DNA of 64,000 nucleotides from Xanthomonas cucurbitae (GTDB lineage Bacteria > Pseudomonadota > Gammaproteobacteria > Xanthomonadales > Xanthomonadaceae), in contig NZ_MDED01000020.1 of the NCBI RefSeq assembly GCF_002939885.1, forward strand, positions 1 to 64,000, written 5' to 3'. Positions 56,482 through 64,000 of the stretch are shown in pieces. A model generated the notes under the pieces. That model saw only the letters and a program-made list of their open reading frames with translations, searched no databases and was not told the DNA's origin. The translations under genes were made by a program, and so were the position numbers. How positions within the stretch are numbered: the stretch's first letter is position 1; each line of letters starts with the position of its first letter.

Positions 56482-59400
56482 GTGGGCTTTTCGACCATCT
56501 TCATCCGCCGCCCCATCGCCACCTCACTGTTGATGGCGGGCGTCCTGCTGCTGGGCATCCTGGGCTACCGGCAACTGCCGGTATCGGCGCTGCCGGAAAT
56601 CGATGCGCCCAGCCTGGTAGTGACCACTCAATATCCCGGCGCCAATGCGACCACCATGGCCTCGCTGGTGACCACGCCGCTGGAGCGCCAGTTCGGGCAG
56701 ATCTCCGGGCTGCAGATGATGACCTCCGATTCGTCGGCGGGCCTGTCCACGATCATCCTGCAGTTCTCGATGGACCGCGATATCGACATCGCCTCGCAGA
56801 ACGTACAGGCGGCGATCCGCCAGGCCACCCTACCCTCGTCGTTGCCGTACCAGCCGGTCTACAACCGGGTCAATCCGGCCGATGCGGCGATCCTCACCCT
56901 CAAGCTCACCTCCGATTCGCTGCCGCTGCGCGAGGTCAACCGCTACGCCGATGCGATCCTGGCCCAGCGCCTGTCGCAGGTGCCGGGCGTGGGCCTGGTG
57001 TCGATCGCCGGCAACGTGCGCCCCGCGGTGCGCATCCAGGTCAACCCGGCGCAGCTGTCGAACATGGGCCTGACCATGGAGTCGCTGCGCAGCGCGTTGA
57101 CCCAGACCAATGTCAGCGCGCCCAAGGGCTCACTTAACGGCAAGACCCAGTCCTACAGCATCGGCACCAACGACCAGCTGACCAATGCGGCGCAGTACCG
57201 CGACACCATCATCAGCTTCGCCAACGGCCGCCCGGTGCGGCTGGCCGACGTGGCCAAGGTGGTCGATGGCGTGGAGAACGATCAGCTCGCTGCGTGGGCC
57301 GATGGCAAGCCGGCCGTGCTGCTGGAAATCCGCCGCCAACCCGGCGCCAACATCGTGCAGACGGTGGAGCAGATCCGCAGCATCCTGCCGCAGCTGCAGG
57401 CGGTGCTGCCGGCCGACGTGCACCTGGAGGTATTTTCCGACCGCACCGAAACCATCCGCGCCTCGGTGCATGAAGTGAAGTTCACCCTGGTGCTGACCAT
57501 CGCGCTGGTGGTGGCGGTGATCTTCGTGTTCCTGCGCCGGCTGTGGGCCACCATCATTCCCTCGGTGGCAGTGCCGTTGTCGCTGGCCGGCACCTTTGCG
57601 GTGATGGCCTTTGCCGGCATGTCGCTGGACAACCTGTCGCTGATGGCGCTGGTGGTGGCGACCGGGTTCGTGGTCGACGATGCGATCGTGATGATCGAAA
57701 ACATCGTGCGCTACATCGAACAGGGCAAGAGCGGGCCGGAAGCGGCGGAGATCGGCGCCAGGCAGATCGGTTTCACCGTGCTATCGCTGACCGTGTCGCT
57801 GGTGGCGGTGTTCCTGCCGCTGCTGCTGATGCCTGGCGTCACCGGACGGTTGTTTCATGAGTTTGCCTGGGTGCTGTCGATCGCGGTGGTGATCTCGATG
57901 CTGGTGTCGCTGACGCTGACACCGATGATGTGCGCCTACCTGCTCAAGCCCGATGCGCTACCCGAAGGCGAGGACGCGCACGAACGCGCCGCGGCCGCCG
58001 GCAAGACCAACCTGTGGACGCGCACCGTGGGCAGCTACGAGCGCAGCCTGGACTGGGTGCTGGCCCACCAGCCACTGACCCTGGCGGTGGCGATCGGCGC
58101 GGTGGCGCTGACGGTGGTGCTGTACGTGGCCATTCCCAAGGGCCTGCTGCCCGAGCAGGACACCGGCCTCATCACCGGGGTGGTGCAGGCCGACCAGAAC
58201 GTGGCGTTCCCGCAGATGGAGGCGCGCACCCAGGCGGTGGCGGCGGCGCTGCAGAAAGACCCGGCGGTGACCGGCGTGGCGGCCTTCATCGGCGCCGGCA
58301 CCATGAACCCCACGCTCAACCAGGGCCAGCTCTCCATCGTGCTGAAGACGCGCGGCGACCGCGACGGCCTGGACGAGGTGCTGCCGCGCCTGCAACAGGC
58401 CGTGGCCGGCATCCCGGGCGTGGCGCTGTTCCTCAAGCCGGTGCAGGACGTCACCCTGGACACCCGCGTGGCGGCTACCGAATACCAGTATTCGCTATCG
58501 GACGTGGACAGCACCGAGCTGGCCACCTGGGCCGGGCGCATGACCGAGGCGATGCGCAAGCTGCCCGAGCTGGCCGACGTGGACAACAACCTGGCCAACC
58601 AGGGCCGTGCGCTGGAGCTGACCATCGACCGCGACAAGGCCAGCATGCTCGGCGTGCCGATGCAGACCATCGACGACACGCTGTACGACGCCTTCGGCCA
58701 GCGCCAGATCTCCACCATCTTCACCGAGCTCAATCAATACCGGGTGGTGCTGGAAGTGGCGCCGGAATTCCGCAGCAGCACCGCGCTGATGAACCAGCTG
58801 GCGGTGGCCAGCAACGGCAGTGGCGCGCTGACCGGCACCAATGCCACCAGCTTCGGCCAGGTCACCTCGTCCAATTCGTCCACCGCCACCGGCGTGGGCG
58901 CGCAGAACACCGGCATCGTGGTCGGTGCCGGCAGCAGTATTCCGCTGGCCTCGCTGGCACAGGCCAAGGTCACCAACACGCCGCTGGTGGTGAGCCACCA
59001 GCAGCAGCTGCCGGCAGTGACCATCTCGTTCAACCTGGCGCCGGGGCACTCGTTGTCGCAGGCGGTGGCGGCGATCGAACAGGCGCGCGACGCGCTCAAA
59101 ATTCCCACCCAGGTGCATGCGCAGTTCGTCGGCAAGGCGGCCGAATTCACCGGCAGCCAGACCGACATCGTGTGGCTGCTGCTGGCCTCGATCGTGGTGA
59201 TCTACATCGTGCTGGGGGTGCTGTACGAGAGCTACATCCATCCGCTGACCATCATCTCCACGCTGCCACCGGCCGGCGTCGGCGCATTGCTGGCGCTGAT
59301 GATGTGCGGGCTGAGCCTGTCGGTGGACGGCATCGTCGGCATCGTGCTGCTGATCGGCATCGTCAAGAAGAACGCCATCATGATGATCGACTTCGCGATC

Positions 59401-59730
59401 GAGGCACGACGCGACGGCGCCAACGCGCACGACGCGATCCGGCGCGCCTGCCTGCTGCGCTTCCGCCCGATCATGATGACCACCGCCGCCGCCATGCTGG
59501 GCGCGTTGCCGCTGGCGCTGGGCACCGGCATCGGCTCGGAACTGCGCCGCCCGCTGGGCATCGCGATCGTGGGTGGCCTGCTGCTGTCGCAGCTGGTCAC
59601 GCTGTACACCACCCCGGTGATCTACCTGTACATGGAACGCGCCGGCGAGCGCCTGCGCGCCTGGCGCGCGCGGCGTGCGGCACGCCGTGACGGCACGAAT
59701 CCGGCACCGACCTCGGGGCGCCCGGCATGA
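56482..59730 (+). CDS. mdtB: RND multidrug efflux transporter permease, MdtB-like
   Basis: The protein has 1,082 residues from a GTG at 56482 (MGFSTIFIRRPIATSLLMAG), supported by AAGGA 8 bases upstream; a TTG at 56455 is less likely. Twelve helices, two large periplasmic loops, and proton-relay residues D399/D400 (FVVDDAIVMIEN) and K in IGIVKKNAIMMIDF are present. LTMESLRSALTQTNVSAPKGSLNGK and RQPGANIVQTVEQIR match MdtB more than AcrB. Unusual is a Ser/Thr/Asn-rich loop (TSSNSSTATGVGAQNTG, about 800-815). MdtB works with MdtC as a B2C heterotrimer in E. coli. The MdtC-like gene follows after 139 bases. Confidence 0.9.
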   Translation: MGFSTIFIRRPIATSLLMAGVLLLGILGYRQLPVSALPEIDAPSLVVTTQYPGANATTMASLVTTPLERQFGQISGLQMMTSDSSAGLSTIILQFSMDRDIDIASQNVQAAIRQATLPSSLPYQPVYNRVNPADAAILTLKLTSDSLPLREVNRYADAILAQRLSQVPGVGLVSIAGNVRPAVRIQVNPAQLSNMGLTMESLRSALTQTNVSAPKGSLNGKTQSYSIGTNDQLTNAAQYRDTIISFANGRPVRLADVAKVVDGVENDQLAAWADGKPAVLLEIRRQPGANIVQTVEQIRSILPQLQAVLPADVHLEVFSDRTETIRASVHEVKFTLVLTIALVVAVIFVFLRRLWATIIPSVAVPLSLAGTFAVMAFAGMSLDNLSLMALVVATGFVVDDAIVMIENIVRYIEQGKSGPEAAEIGARQIGFTVLSLTVSLVAVFLPLLLMPGVTGRLFHEFAWVLSIAVVISMLVSLTLTPMMCAYLLKPDALPEGEDAHERAAAAGKTNLWTRTVGSYERSLDWVLAHQPLTLAVAIGAVALTVVLYVAIPKGLLPEQDTGLITGVVQADQNVAFPQMEARTQAVAAALQKDPAVTGVAAFIGAGTMNPTLNQGQLSIVLKTRGDRDGLDEVLPRLQQAVAGIPGVALFLKPVQDVTLDTRVAATEYQYSLSDVDSTELATWAGRMTEAMRKLPELADVDNNLANQGRALELTIDRDKASMLGVPMQTIDDTLYDAFGQRQISTIFTELNQYRVVLEVAPEFRSSTALMNQLAVASNGSGALTGTNATSFGQVTSSNSSTATGVGAQNTGIVVGAGSSIPLASLAQAKVTNTPLVVSHQQQLPAVTISFNLAPGHSLSQAVAAIEQARDALKIPTQVHAQFVGKAAEFTGSQTDIVWLLLASIVVIYIVLGVLYESYIHPLTIISTLPPAGVGALLALMMCGLSLSVDGIVGIVLLIGIVKKNAIMMIDFAIEARRDGANAHDAIRRACLLRFRPIMMTTAAAMLGALPLALGTGIGSELRRPLGIAIVGGLLLSQLVTLYTTPVIYLYMERAGERLRAWRARRAARRDGTNPAPTSGRPA

Positions 59731-59830
59731 GGACCGGTAGCTTCATCGCTGACCGGTCCGCCTGCCCGCAGCATCGATTTCCCGCACGCACGCGTGGCAG
59801 CTGCCGTGGATTTGGCTTTGGCCTCTACCG

Positions 59831-59859
59831 ATTCCCCACTCCCGATTCCCGATTCCCGG
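59831..59859 (+). repeat. GGGAATC-type repeat upstream of mdtC
   Basis: ATTCCCCACTCCCGATTCCC and GATTCCCGG lie 10 bases before the ATG of the next gene, the reverse orientation of the copy at 12386. No ribosome site is seen between it and the start codon, so the repeat occupies the usual Shine-Dalgarno area. Confidence 0.7.
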
Positions 59860-59869
59860 CGCCACAGCC

Positions 59870-62800
59870 ATGAACATCTCCGCGCCCTTCATCAAGCGCC
59901 CGATCGGCACCTCGCTGCTGGCGATCGGTTTGTTCGTGATCGGAGTGATGTGCTACCTGCGCCTGGGCGTGGCGGCGTTGCCGAACATCGAGATTCCGGT
60001 GATCTTCGTGCATGCCACGCAGTCCGGTGCCGATGCCAGCACCATGGCGTCCACCGTCACCGCGCCGCTGGAGCGGCACCTGGGCCAGTTGCCCGGTATC
60101 GACCGCATGCACTCTTCCAGTTCGGAGAGCAGCAGCCTGGTGTTCATGGTGTTCCAGAGCAGCCGCAACATCGATTCGGCCGCGCAGGACGTGCAGACCG
60201 CGATCAACGCGGCACAATCGGACCTGCCGTCCGGGCTTGGCACGCCGATGTACCAGAAGGCCAATCCGAACGACGACCCGGTCATCGCCATCGCACTGAC
60301 CTCGGACACGCAATCGGCCGATGAGCTGTACAACGTGGCCGACTCGCTGCTGGCACAGCGGCTGCGCCAGATCACCGGCATCAGCTCGGTGGACATCGCC
60401 GGCGCCTCCACCCCGGCGGTGCGCGTGGACGTGGACCTGCGCGCGCTCAATGCGCTGGGTCTGACCCCGGACGATCTGCGCAACGCGGTGCGCGCGGCCA
60501 ATGTCACTTCGCCAACCGGTTTCCTGTCCGATGGCAACAGCACCATGGCCATCATCGCCAACGATTCGGTGGCCAAGGCCGCCGATTTCGCGCAGCTGGC
60601 GATCTCCACCCAATCCAACGGGCGCATCGTGCGGCTGGGCGATGTAGCCACCGTCTACGACGGCCAACAGGACGCCTACCAGGCGGCCTGGTTCGACGGC
60701 AAACCGGCGGTGGTGATGTATGCCTTCACCCGCGCCGGCGCCAACATCGTGGAAACCGTGGACCAGGTGAAGGCGCAGATTCCCGAGCTGCGCGCCTACC
60801 TGCAACCCGGCACCACACTCACGCCCTACTTCGACCGCACGCCCACCATCCGCGCCTCGCTGCACGAGGTGCAGGCCACGTTGATGATCTCGCTGGCGAT
60901 GGTGGTGCTGACCATGGCGCTGTTCCTGCGCCGGCTGGCGCCCACGCTGATCGCCGCCGTCACCGTGCCGCTGTCGCTGGCCGGCTCGGCGCTGGTGATG
61001 TACGTGCTGGGCTTCACCTTGAACAATCTCAGCCTGCTGGCGTTGGTCATTGCGATCGGGTTCGTGGTGGACGATGCGATCGTGGTGATCGAAAACATCA
61101 TGCGCCACCTGGACGAAGGCATGCCGCGCCTGGAGGCCGCGCTGACCGGTGCACGCGAGATCGGCTTCACCATCGTCTCGATCACCGCCTCGCTGGTGGC
61201 GGTGTTCATTCCGATGCTGTTTGCCAGCGGCATGATCGGCGCGTTCTTCCGCGAATTCACCGTCACCCTGGTGGCGGCGATCGTGGTGTCCATGCTGGTG
61301 TCGCTGACCTTGACCCCGGCGCTGTGCAGCCGCTTTCTATCCGCCCATACCGAGCCGGAACAACCTGGCCGCGTCGGCGCCTGGCTGGACCGCATGCACG
61401 AGCGCATGCTGCGCGTGTACACGGTGGCGCTGGACTTCTCGCTGCGCCACGCGCTGCTGCTGTCGCTGACGCCGCTGCTGCTGATCGCCGCCACCGTGTT
61501 CCTGGGCGGTGCGGTCAAGAAGGGCTCGTTCCCGGCGCAGGACACCGGGCTGATCTGGGGCCGTGCCAATTCCAGCGCCACGGTGTCGTTTGCCGACATG
61601 GTCAGCCGCCAGCGCCGCATCGCCGACATGCTGATGGCCGACCCGGCGGTGAAGACCGTCGGTGCCCGGCTTGGCTCCGGCCGCCAGGGCTCCAGCGCCT
61701 CGTTCAATATCGAGCTGAAGAAACGGAGCGAAGGCCGCCGCGACACCACCGCACAGGTGGTCGCGCGGCTGAGCGCCAAGGCCGACCGCTACCCGGACCT
61801 GGACCTGCGCCTGCGCGCCATCCAGGACCTGCCCAGCGACGGCGGCGGCGGCACCAGCCAGGGCGCGCAATACCGCGTGTCACTGCAGGGCAACGACCTG
61901 GCGCAGTTGCAGGAATGGTTGCCCAAGCTGCAGGCCGCGCTGAAGAAGAATCCGCGCCTGCGCGATGTGGGTACCGACGTCGATAGCGCTGGCCTGCGCC
62001 AGAACATCGTGATCGACCGTGCCAAGGCAGCGCGGCTGGGCATTACGGTCGGCGCGATCGATGGCGCCCTGTACGGCGCATTCGGCCAGCGCTCCATCTC
62101 CACCATCTATTCCGATCTCATCCAGTACAGCGTGGTGGTCAATGCGTTGCCGTCGCAGACCGCCACTCCCAAGGCACTGGACCAGATCTTCGTGCCCAAC
62201 CGGGCCGGCCAGATGGTGCCGATCACCGCGGTGGCCACCCAGGCCCCCGGCCTGGCGCCGCCGCAGATCATCCACGAAAACCAGTACACCACGATGGACC
62301 TGAGCTACAACCTGGCTCCCGGGGTGAGCACGGGCGAAGCGGACCTCATCATCAAGTCCACCGTGGACGGTTTGCGCATGCCCGACGGCATCCGCCTCAG
62401 CGGCGACGACAGCTTCAACGTGCAGCTCAGCCCCAACTCGATGGGCATCCTGCTGCTGGCGGCGGTGCTCACCGTCTATATCGTCCTGGGTATGCTCTAC
62501 GAGAGCCTGATCCACCCGGTGACCATCCTGTCCACGCTGCCGGCCGCCGGTGTCGGCGCGCTGCTGGCGTTGTTCCTCACCAAGACCGAGCTGTCGGTGA
62601 TCTCGATGATTGCGCTGGTGCTGCTGATCGGCATCGTCAAGAAGAACGCCATCATGATGATCGACTTCGCGCTGGTGGCGCAGCGCGTGCATGGCATGGA
62701 TGCGCGCGCGGCCGCACGCGAGGCCTCGATCGTGCGCTTCCGCCCGATCATGATGACCACCATGGTGGCGATCCTGGCAGCGGTGCCGTTGGCGGTCGGC

Positions 62801-63010
62801 CTGGGCGAAGGCTCGGAACTGCGTCGCCCGCTGGGCATCGCCATGATCGGCGGGCTGGTGTTCTCGCAGAGCCTGACCCTGCTCAGCACCCCGGCGCTGT
62901 ATGTGATTTTCTCGTGCCTGAGCGAACGCTGGAAGGCACGTCGCGCCCGCAAGCGCGCGCAGCGGGCCGAGCGCGCGGCAGCGCGTCGTCCGGCGGCGCA
63001 GATGCAGTGA
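59870..63010 (+). CDS. mdtC: RND multidrug efflux transporter permease, MdtC-like
   Basis: The protein has 1,046 residues. It is homologous to the preceding protein with the same layout: MNISAPFIKRPIGTSLLAIG start, proton-relay D401/D402 (FVVDDAIVVIEN) and K in LIGIVKKNAIMMIDF. LTSDTQSADELYNVAD and VRAANVTSPTGFLSDG match MdtC-type proteins. With MdtB it should form the heteromeric pump. The C-terminus is Arg/Ala-rich. A GGGAATC repeat precedes the ATG and there is no clear ribosome site. The outer-membrane channel gene is missing from the operon, so an unlinked TolC-like protein is expected. E. coli mdtABC pumps bile salts and some drugs. Confidence 0.9.
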   Translation: MNISAPFIKRPIGTSLLAIGLFVIGVMCYLRLGVAALPNIEIPVIFVHATQSGADASTMASTVTAPLERHLGQLPGIDRMHSSSSESSSLVFMVFQSSRNIDSAAQDVQTAINAAQSDLPSGLGTPMYQKANPNDDPVIAIALTSDTQSADELYNVADSLLAQRLRQITGISSVDIAGASTPAVRVDVDLRALNALGLTPDDLRNAVRAANVTSPTGFLSDGNSTMAIIANDSVAKAADFAQLAISTQSNGRIVRLGDVATVYDGQQDAYQAAWFDGKPAVVMYAFTRAGANIVETVDQVKAQIPELRAYLQPGTTLTPYFDRTPTIRASLHEVQATLMISLAMVVLTMALFLRRLAPTLIAAVTVPLSLAGSALVMYVLGFTLNNLSLLALVIAIGFVVDDAIVVIENIMRHLDEGMPRLEAALTGAREIGFTIVSITASLVAVFIPMLFASGMIGAFFREFTVTLVAAIVVSMLVSLTLTPALCSRFLSAHTEPEQPGRVGAWLDRMHERMLRVYTVALDFSLRHALLLSLTPLLLIAATVFLGGAVKKGSFPAQDTGLIWGRANSSATVSFADMVSRQRRIADMLMADPAVKTVGARLGSGRQGSSASFNIELKKRSEGRRDTTAQVVARLSAKADRYPDLDLRLRAIQDLPSDGGGGTSQGAQYRVSLQGNDLAQLQEWLPKLQAALKKNPRLRDVGTDVDSAGLRQNIVIDRAKAARLGITVGAIDGALYGAFGQRSISTIYSDLIQYSVVVNALPSQTATPKALDQIFVPNRAGQMVPITAVATQAPGLAPPQIIHENQYTTMDLSYNLAPGVSTGEADLIIKSTVDGLRMPDGIRLSGDDSFNVQLSPNSMGILLLAAVLTVYIVLGMLYESLIHPVTILSTLPAAGVGALLALFLTKTELSVISMIALVLLIGIVKKNAIMMIDFALVAQRVHGMDARAAAREASIVRFRPIMMTTMVAILAAVPLAVGLGEGSELRRPLGIAMIGGLVFSQSLTLLSTPALYVIFSCLSERWKARRARKRAQRAERAAARRPAAQMQ

Positions 63011-63107
63011 TCAACGGCGGTGACCGCGGCGCCTTGTCACCGTCTTACGCCGCTGCACAGGACACCAGCGTCGAGACGTCTTCCACGGCCGCCGTGCGCC
63101 GCGCCGG

Positions 63108-64000
63108 CTACGCCAGCAACCCCTGCAAGGAGTCGCGTTCCAGCCGCGCATACAGCGCGAATTCGTCGTGCACCTGCGCGCCCAGCGCCTGCTCGAAGCT
63201 GCGCTGGCTCGAGTGTGCGGCATAGGCGCGCTGCTCGGCGCCGCCCAGGTTGGACTGGAAGATGCCGGCGGCACTGACCGGCAGGAAGTCTTCATAGACG
63301 ATCGGGTCGGCGCTGACCAGGCCGAGCGCGATGGCGGTCTCCGCCGGCATGGCCGCCACCTGCGCCGGGTCGGCGCGGCCGGCCTCGGTGAGCGCATAGC
63401 GGAAATAGCCCAGGCCCTCCTGCCGCAGCAACGCCTCGTCGTCGGGGAAGGCCACGAAGGCGGTCTGCAGGCGCGTGGCGTAATCGGTGCCGGTGCTGCC
63501 GGCGCCATCGGCATCGCGTGCCTGTGCCAGCAACGCGTCGTACAGCGCGCGGCCCTTGGGCGTGAGCGCAAGCCCGCGCTGTTCGATCTCGCCAAAGCGT
63601 GCGGTATGCGTGCCATGCTCCGGCTGCCCGCCATCGCCGACAAAGCGCACCGGTTCTTCCAGCGCCTTGAAACTGGTCTGGCGCAGCAGGATCGGCACCC
63701 GCCGCCGCGGCGGCCCTTCGATCACCGCCTTGGCATCGATACCGGCCTGCTGCATCTGCGCCTGCGCCGCATCGATGTCCAGCGTGCGCGGGGTCAGGTG
63801 GTTGATGTGCGGGCCGTGGAAACTGACCACATCGGCGATCAATTTGTGCGCATCGCTCAACGCGCGGTAGGTCGGCAGCGACACCGTCGCATCGCCATGC
63901 CAGCGGAAGGTTTCCAGCGCTTCGGCCACGAACTGCTGCGCCTGGGCCGCATCCAGCCCGCCTGCATGTTCGCACTGCGCGATCAACTGCAGCGCGCCGG
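63108..64000 (-). CDS. hglS: 2-oxoadipate dioxygenase/decarboxylase-type protein (HglS, DUF1338), partial
   Basis: The gene is cut by the right edge, which removes the N-terminus; about 297 C-terminal residues remain and the frame is open to 64000. A VOC-fold metal site is suggested by VSFHGPHINHLTPRTLDIDAAQ, and the family segments ARFGEIEQRGLALTPKGRALYD and YEDFLPVSAAGIFQSNLGG are clear. HglS converts 2-oxoadipate to D-2-hydroxyglutarate in D-lysine catabolism. The metal is bound by two histidines and a glutamate, of which GEIEQRG is the likely glutamate. It faces the efflux operon convergently. Confidence 0.88.
   Translation of the reverse strand, partial: GALQLIAQCEHAGGLDAAQAQQFVAEALETFRWHGDATVSLPTYRALSDAHKLIADVVSFHGPHINHLTPRTLDIDAAQAQMQQAGIDAKAVIEGPPRRRVPILLRQTSFKALEEPVRFVGDGGQPEHGTHTARFGEIEQRGLALTPKGRALYDALLAQARDADGAGSTGTDYATRLQTAFVAFPDDEALLRQEGLGYFRYALTEAGRADPAQVAAMPAETAIALGLVSADPIVYEDFLPVSAAGIFQSNLGGAEQRAYAAHSSQRSFEQALGAQVHDEFALYARLERDSLQGLLA

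Overview
The window is a typical high-GC, gene-dense stretch of a Xanthomonas chromosome (Gammaproteobacteria, Lysobacterales). The support is protein-level resemblance across many housekeeping genes, conserved gene orders (fmt-rsmB, dprA-smg-topA, ftsE-ftsX, and rhlB divergent from trxA-rho), a Rho protein with a long N-terminal extension, and genus-typical intergenic repeats (GGGAATC heptamers and TAGGAGCGC palindromes). The species cannot be fixed from the sequence alone.

Layout. Positions 1-3750 are an accessory-looking zone: an AT-richer two-gene operon of unknown function (230-1338), an unknown membrane protein, and a SymE-family toxin-like gene with a small partner gene behind a strongly foldable leader. 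The zone ends at a tRNA with a CAU anticodon (3752-3827). From about 4 kb on, the sequence is core chromosome. rpoD, dtd, a lipid A acyltransferase, an acetyltransferase, ribA and a PH-domain pair (YdbS/YdbT-like) fill 4.0-12.4 kb. A cell-surface glycan group (CDP-glycerol transferase-like, GT2, O-antigen ligase-like, ArnT-like GT39) fills 12.5-17.6 kb. Protein-maturation and translation genes follow (rsmB, fmt, def), then a LysM protein, dprA, smg, two GYF-domain membrane proteins, topA and tsaC. The 29-37 kb stretch carries envelope genes: two tandem secreted paralogues, an SDR, a small lipoprotein, sppA, a MATE transporter, and a sigma-like membrane protein with a secreted DUF3106 partner. 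The 37.7-53.2 kb stretch holds DNA and RNA functions: priA, a NYN/LOTUS protein, NDH-2, a TRIC-type channel, rpoH, ung, an unusual double-receiver regulator, ftsEX, rhlB, trxA, rho and queF. The right end carries an M20 amidohydrolase, an MdtABC-type RND efflux operon and a partial hglS (DUF1338) gene.

The observations most worth follow-up are: (i) an inverted pair of perfect DnaA boxes plus a near-match next to an AT-rich stretch in front of priA, far from dnaA; (ii) a one-pass membrane protein whose N-terminus looks like a degenerate ECF sigma factor, overlapping a secreted DUF3106 gene; (iii) a foldable leader in front of the small-ORF/symE pair; (iv) the orphan two-gene operon at the left edge, on the 3' side of the tRNA; (v) the Q/N/G-rich, repeat-encoded N-terminus of Rho; (vi) a sigma-E-type promoter in front of rpoH; (vii) a 74-bp near-perfect palindrome behind priA; (viii) a GYF-pilin fusion without a prepilin cleavage site. 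No CRISPR array, rRNA operon, insertion sequence or prophage was seen. Start codons, motif positions and inverted repeats were read by eye; family names come from recognition, not database searches.
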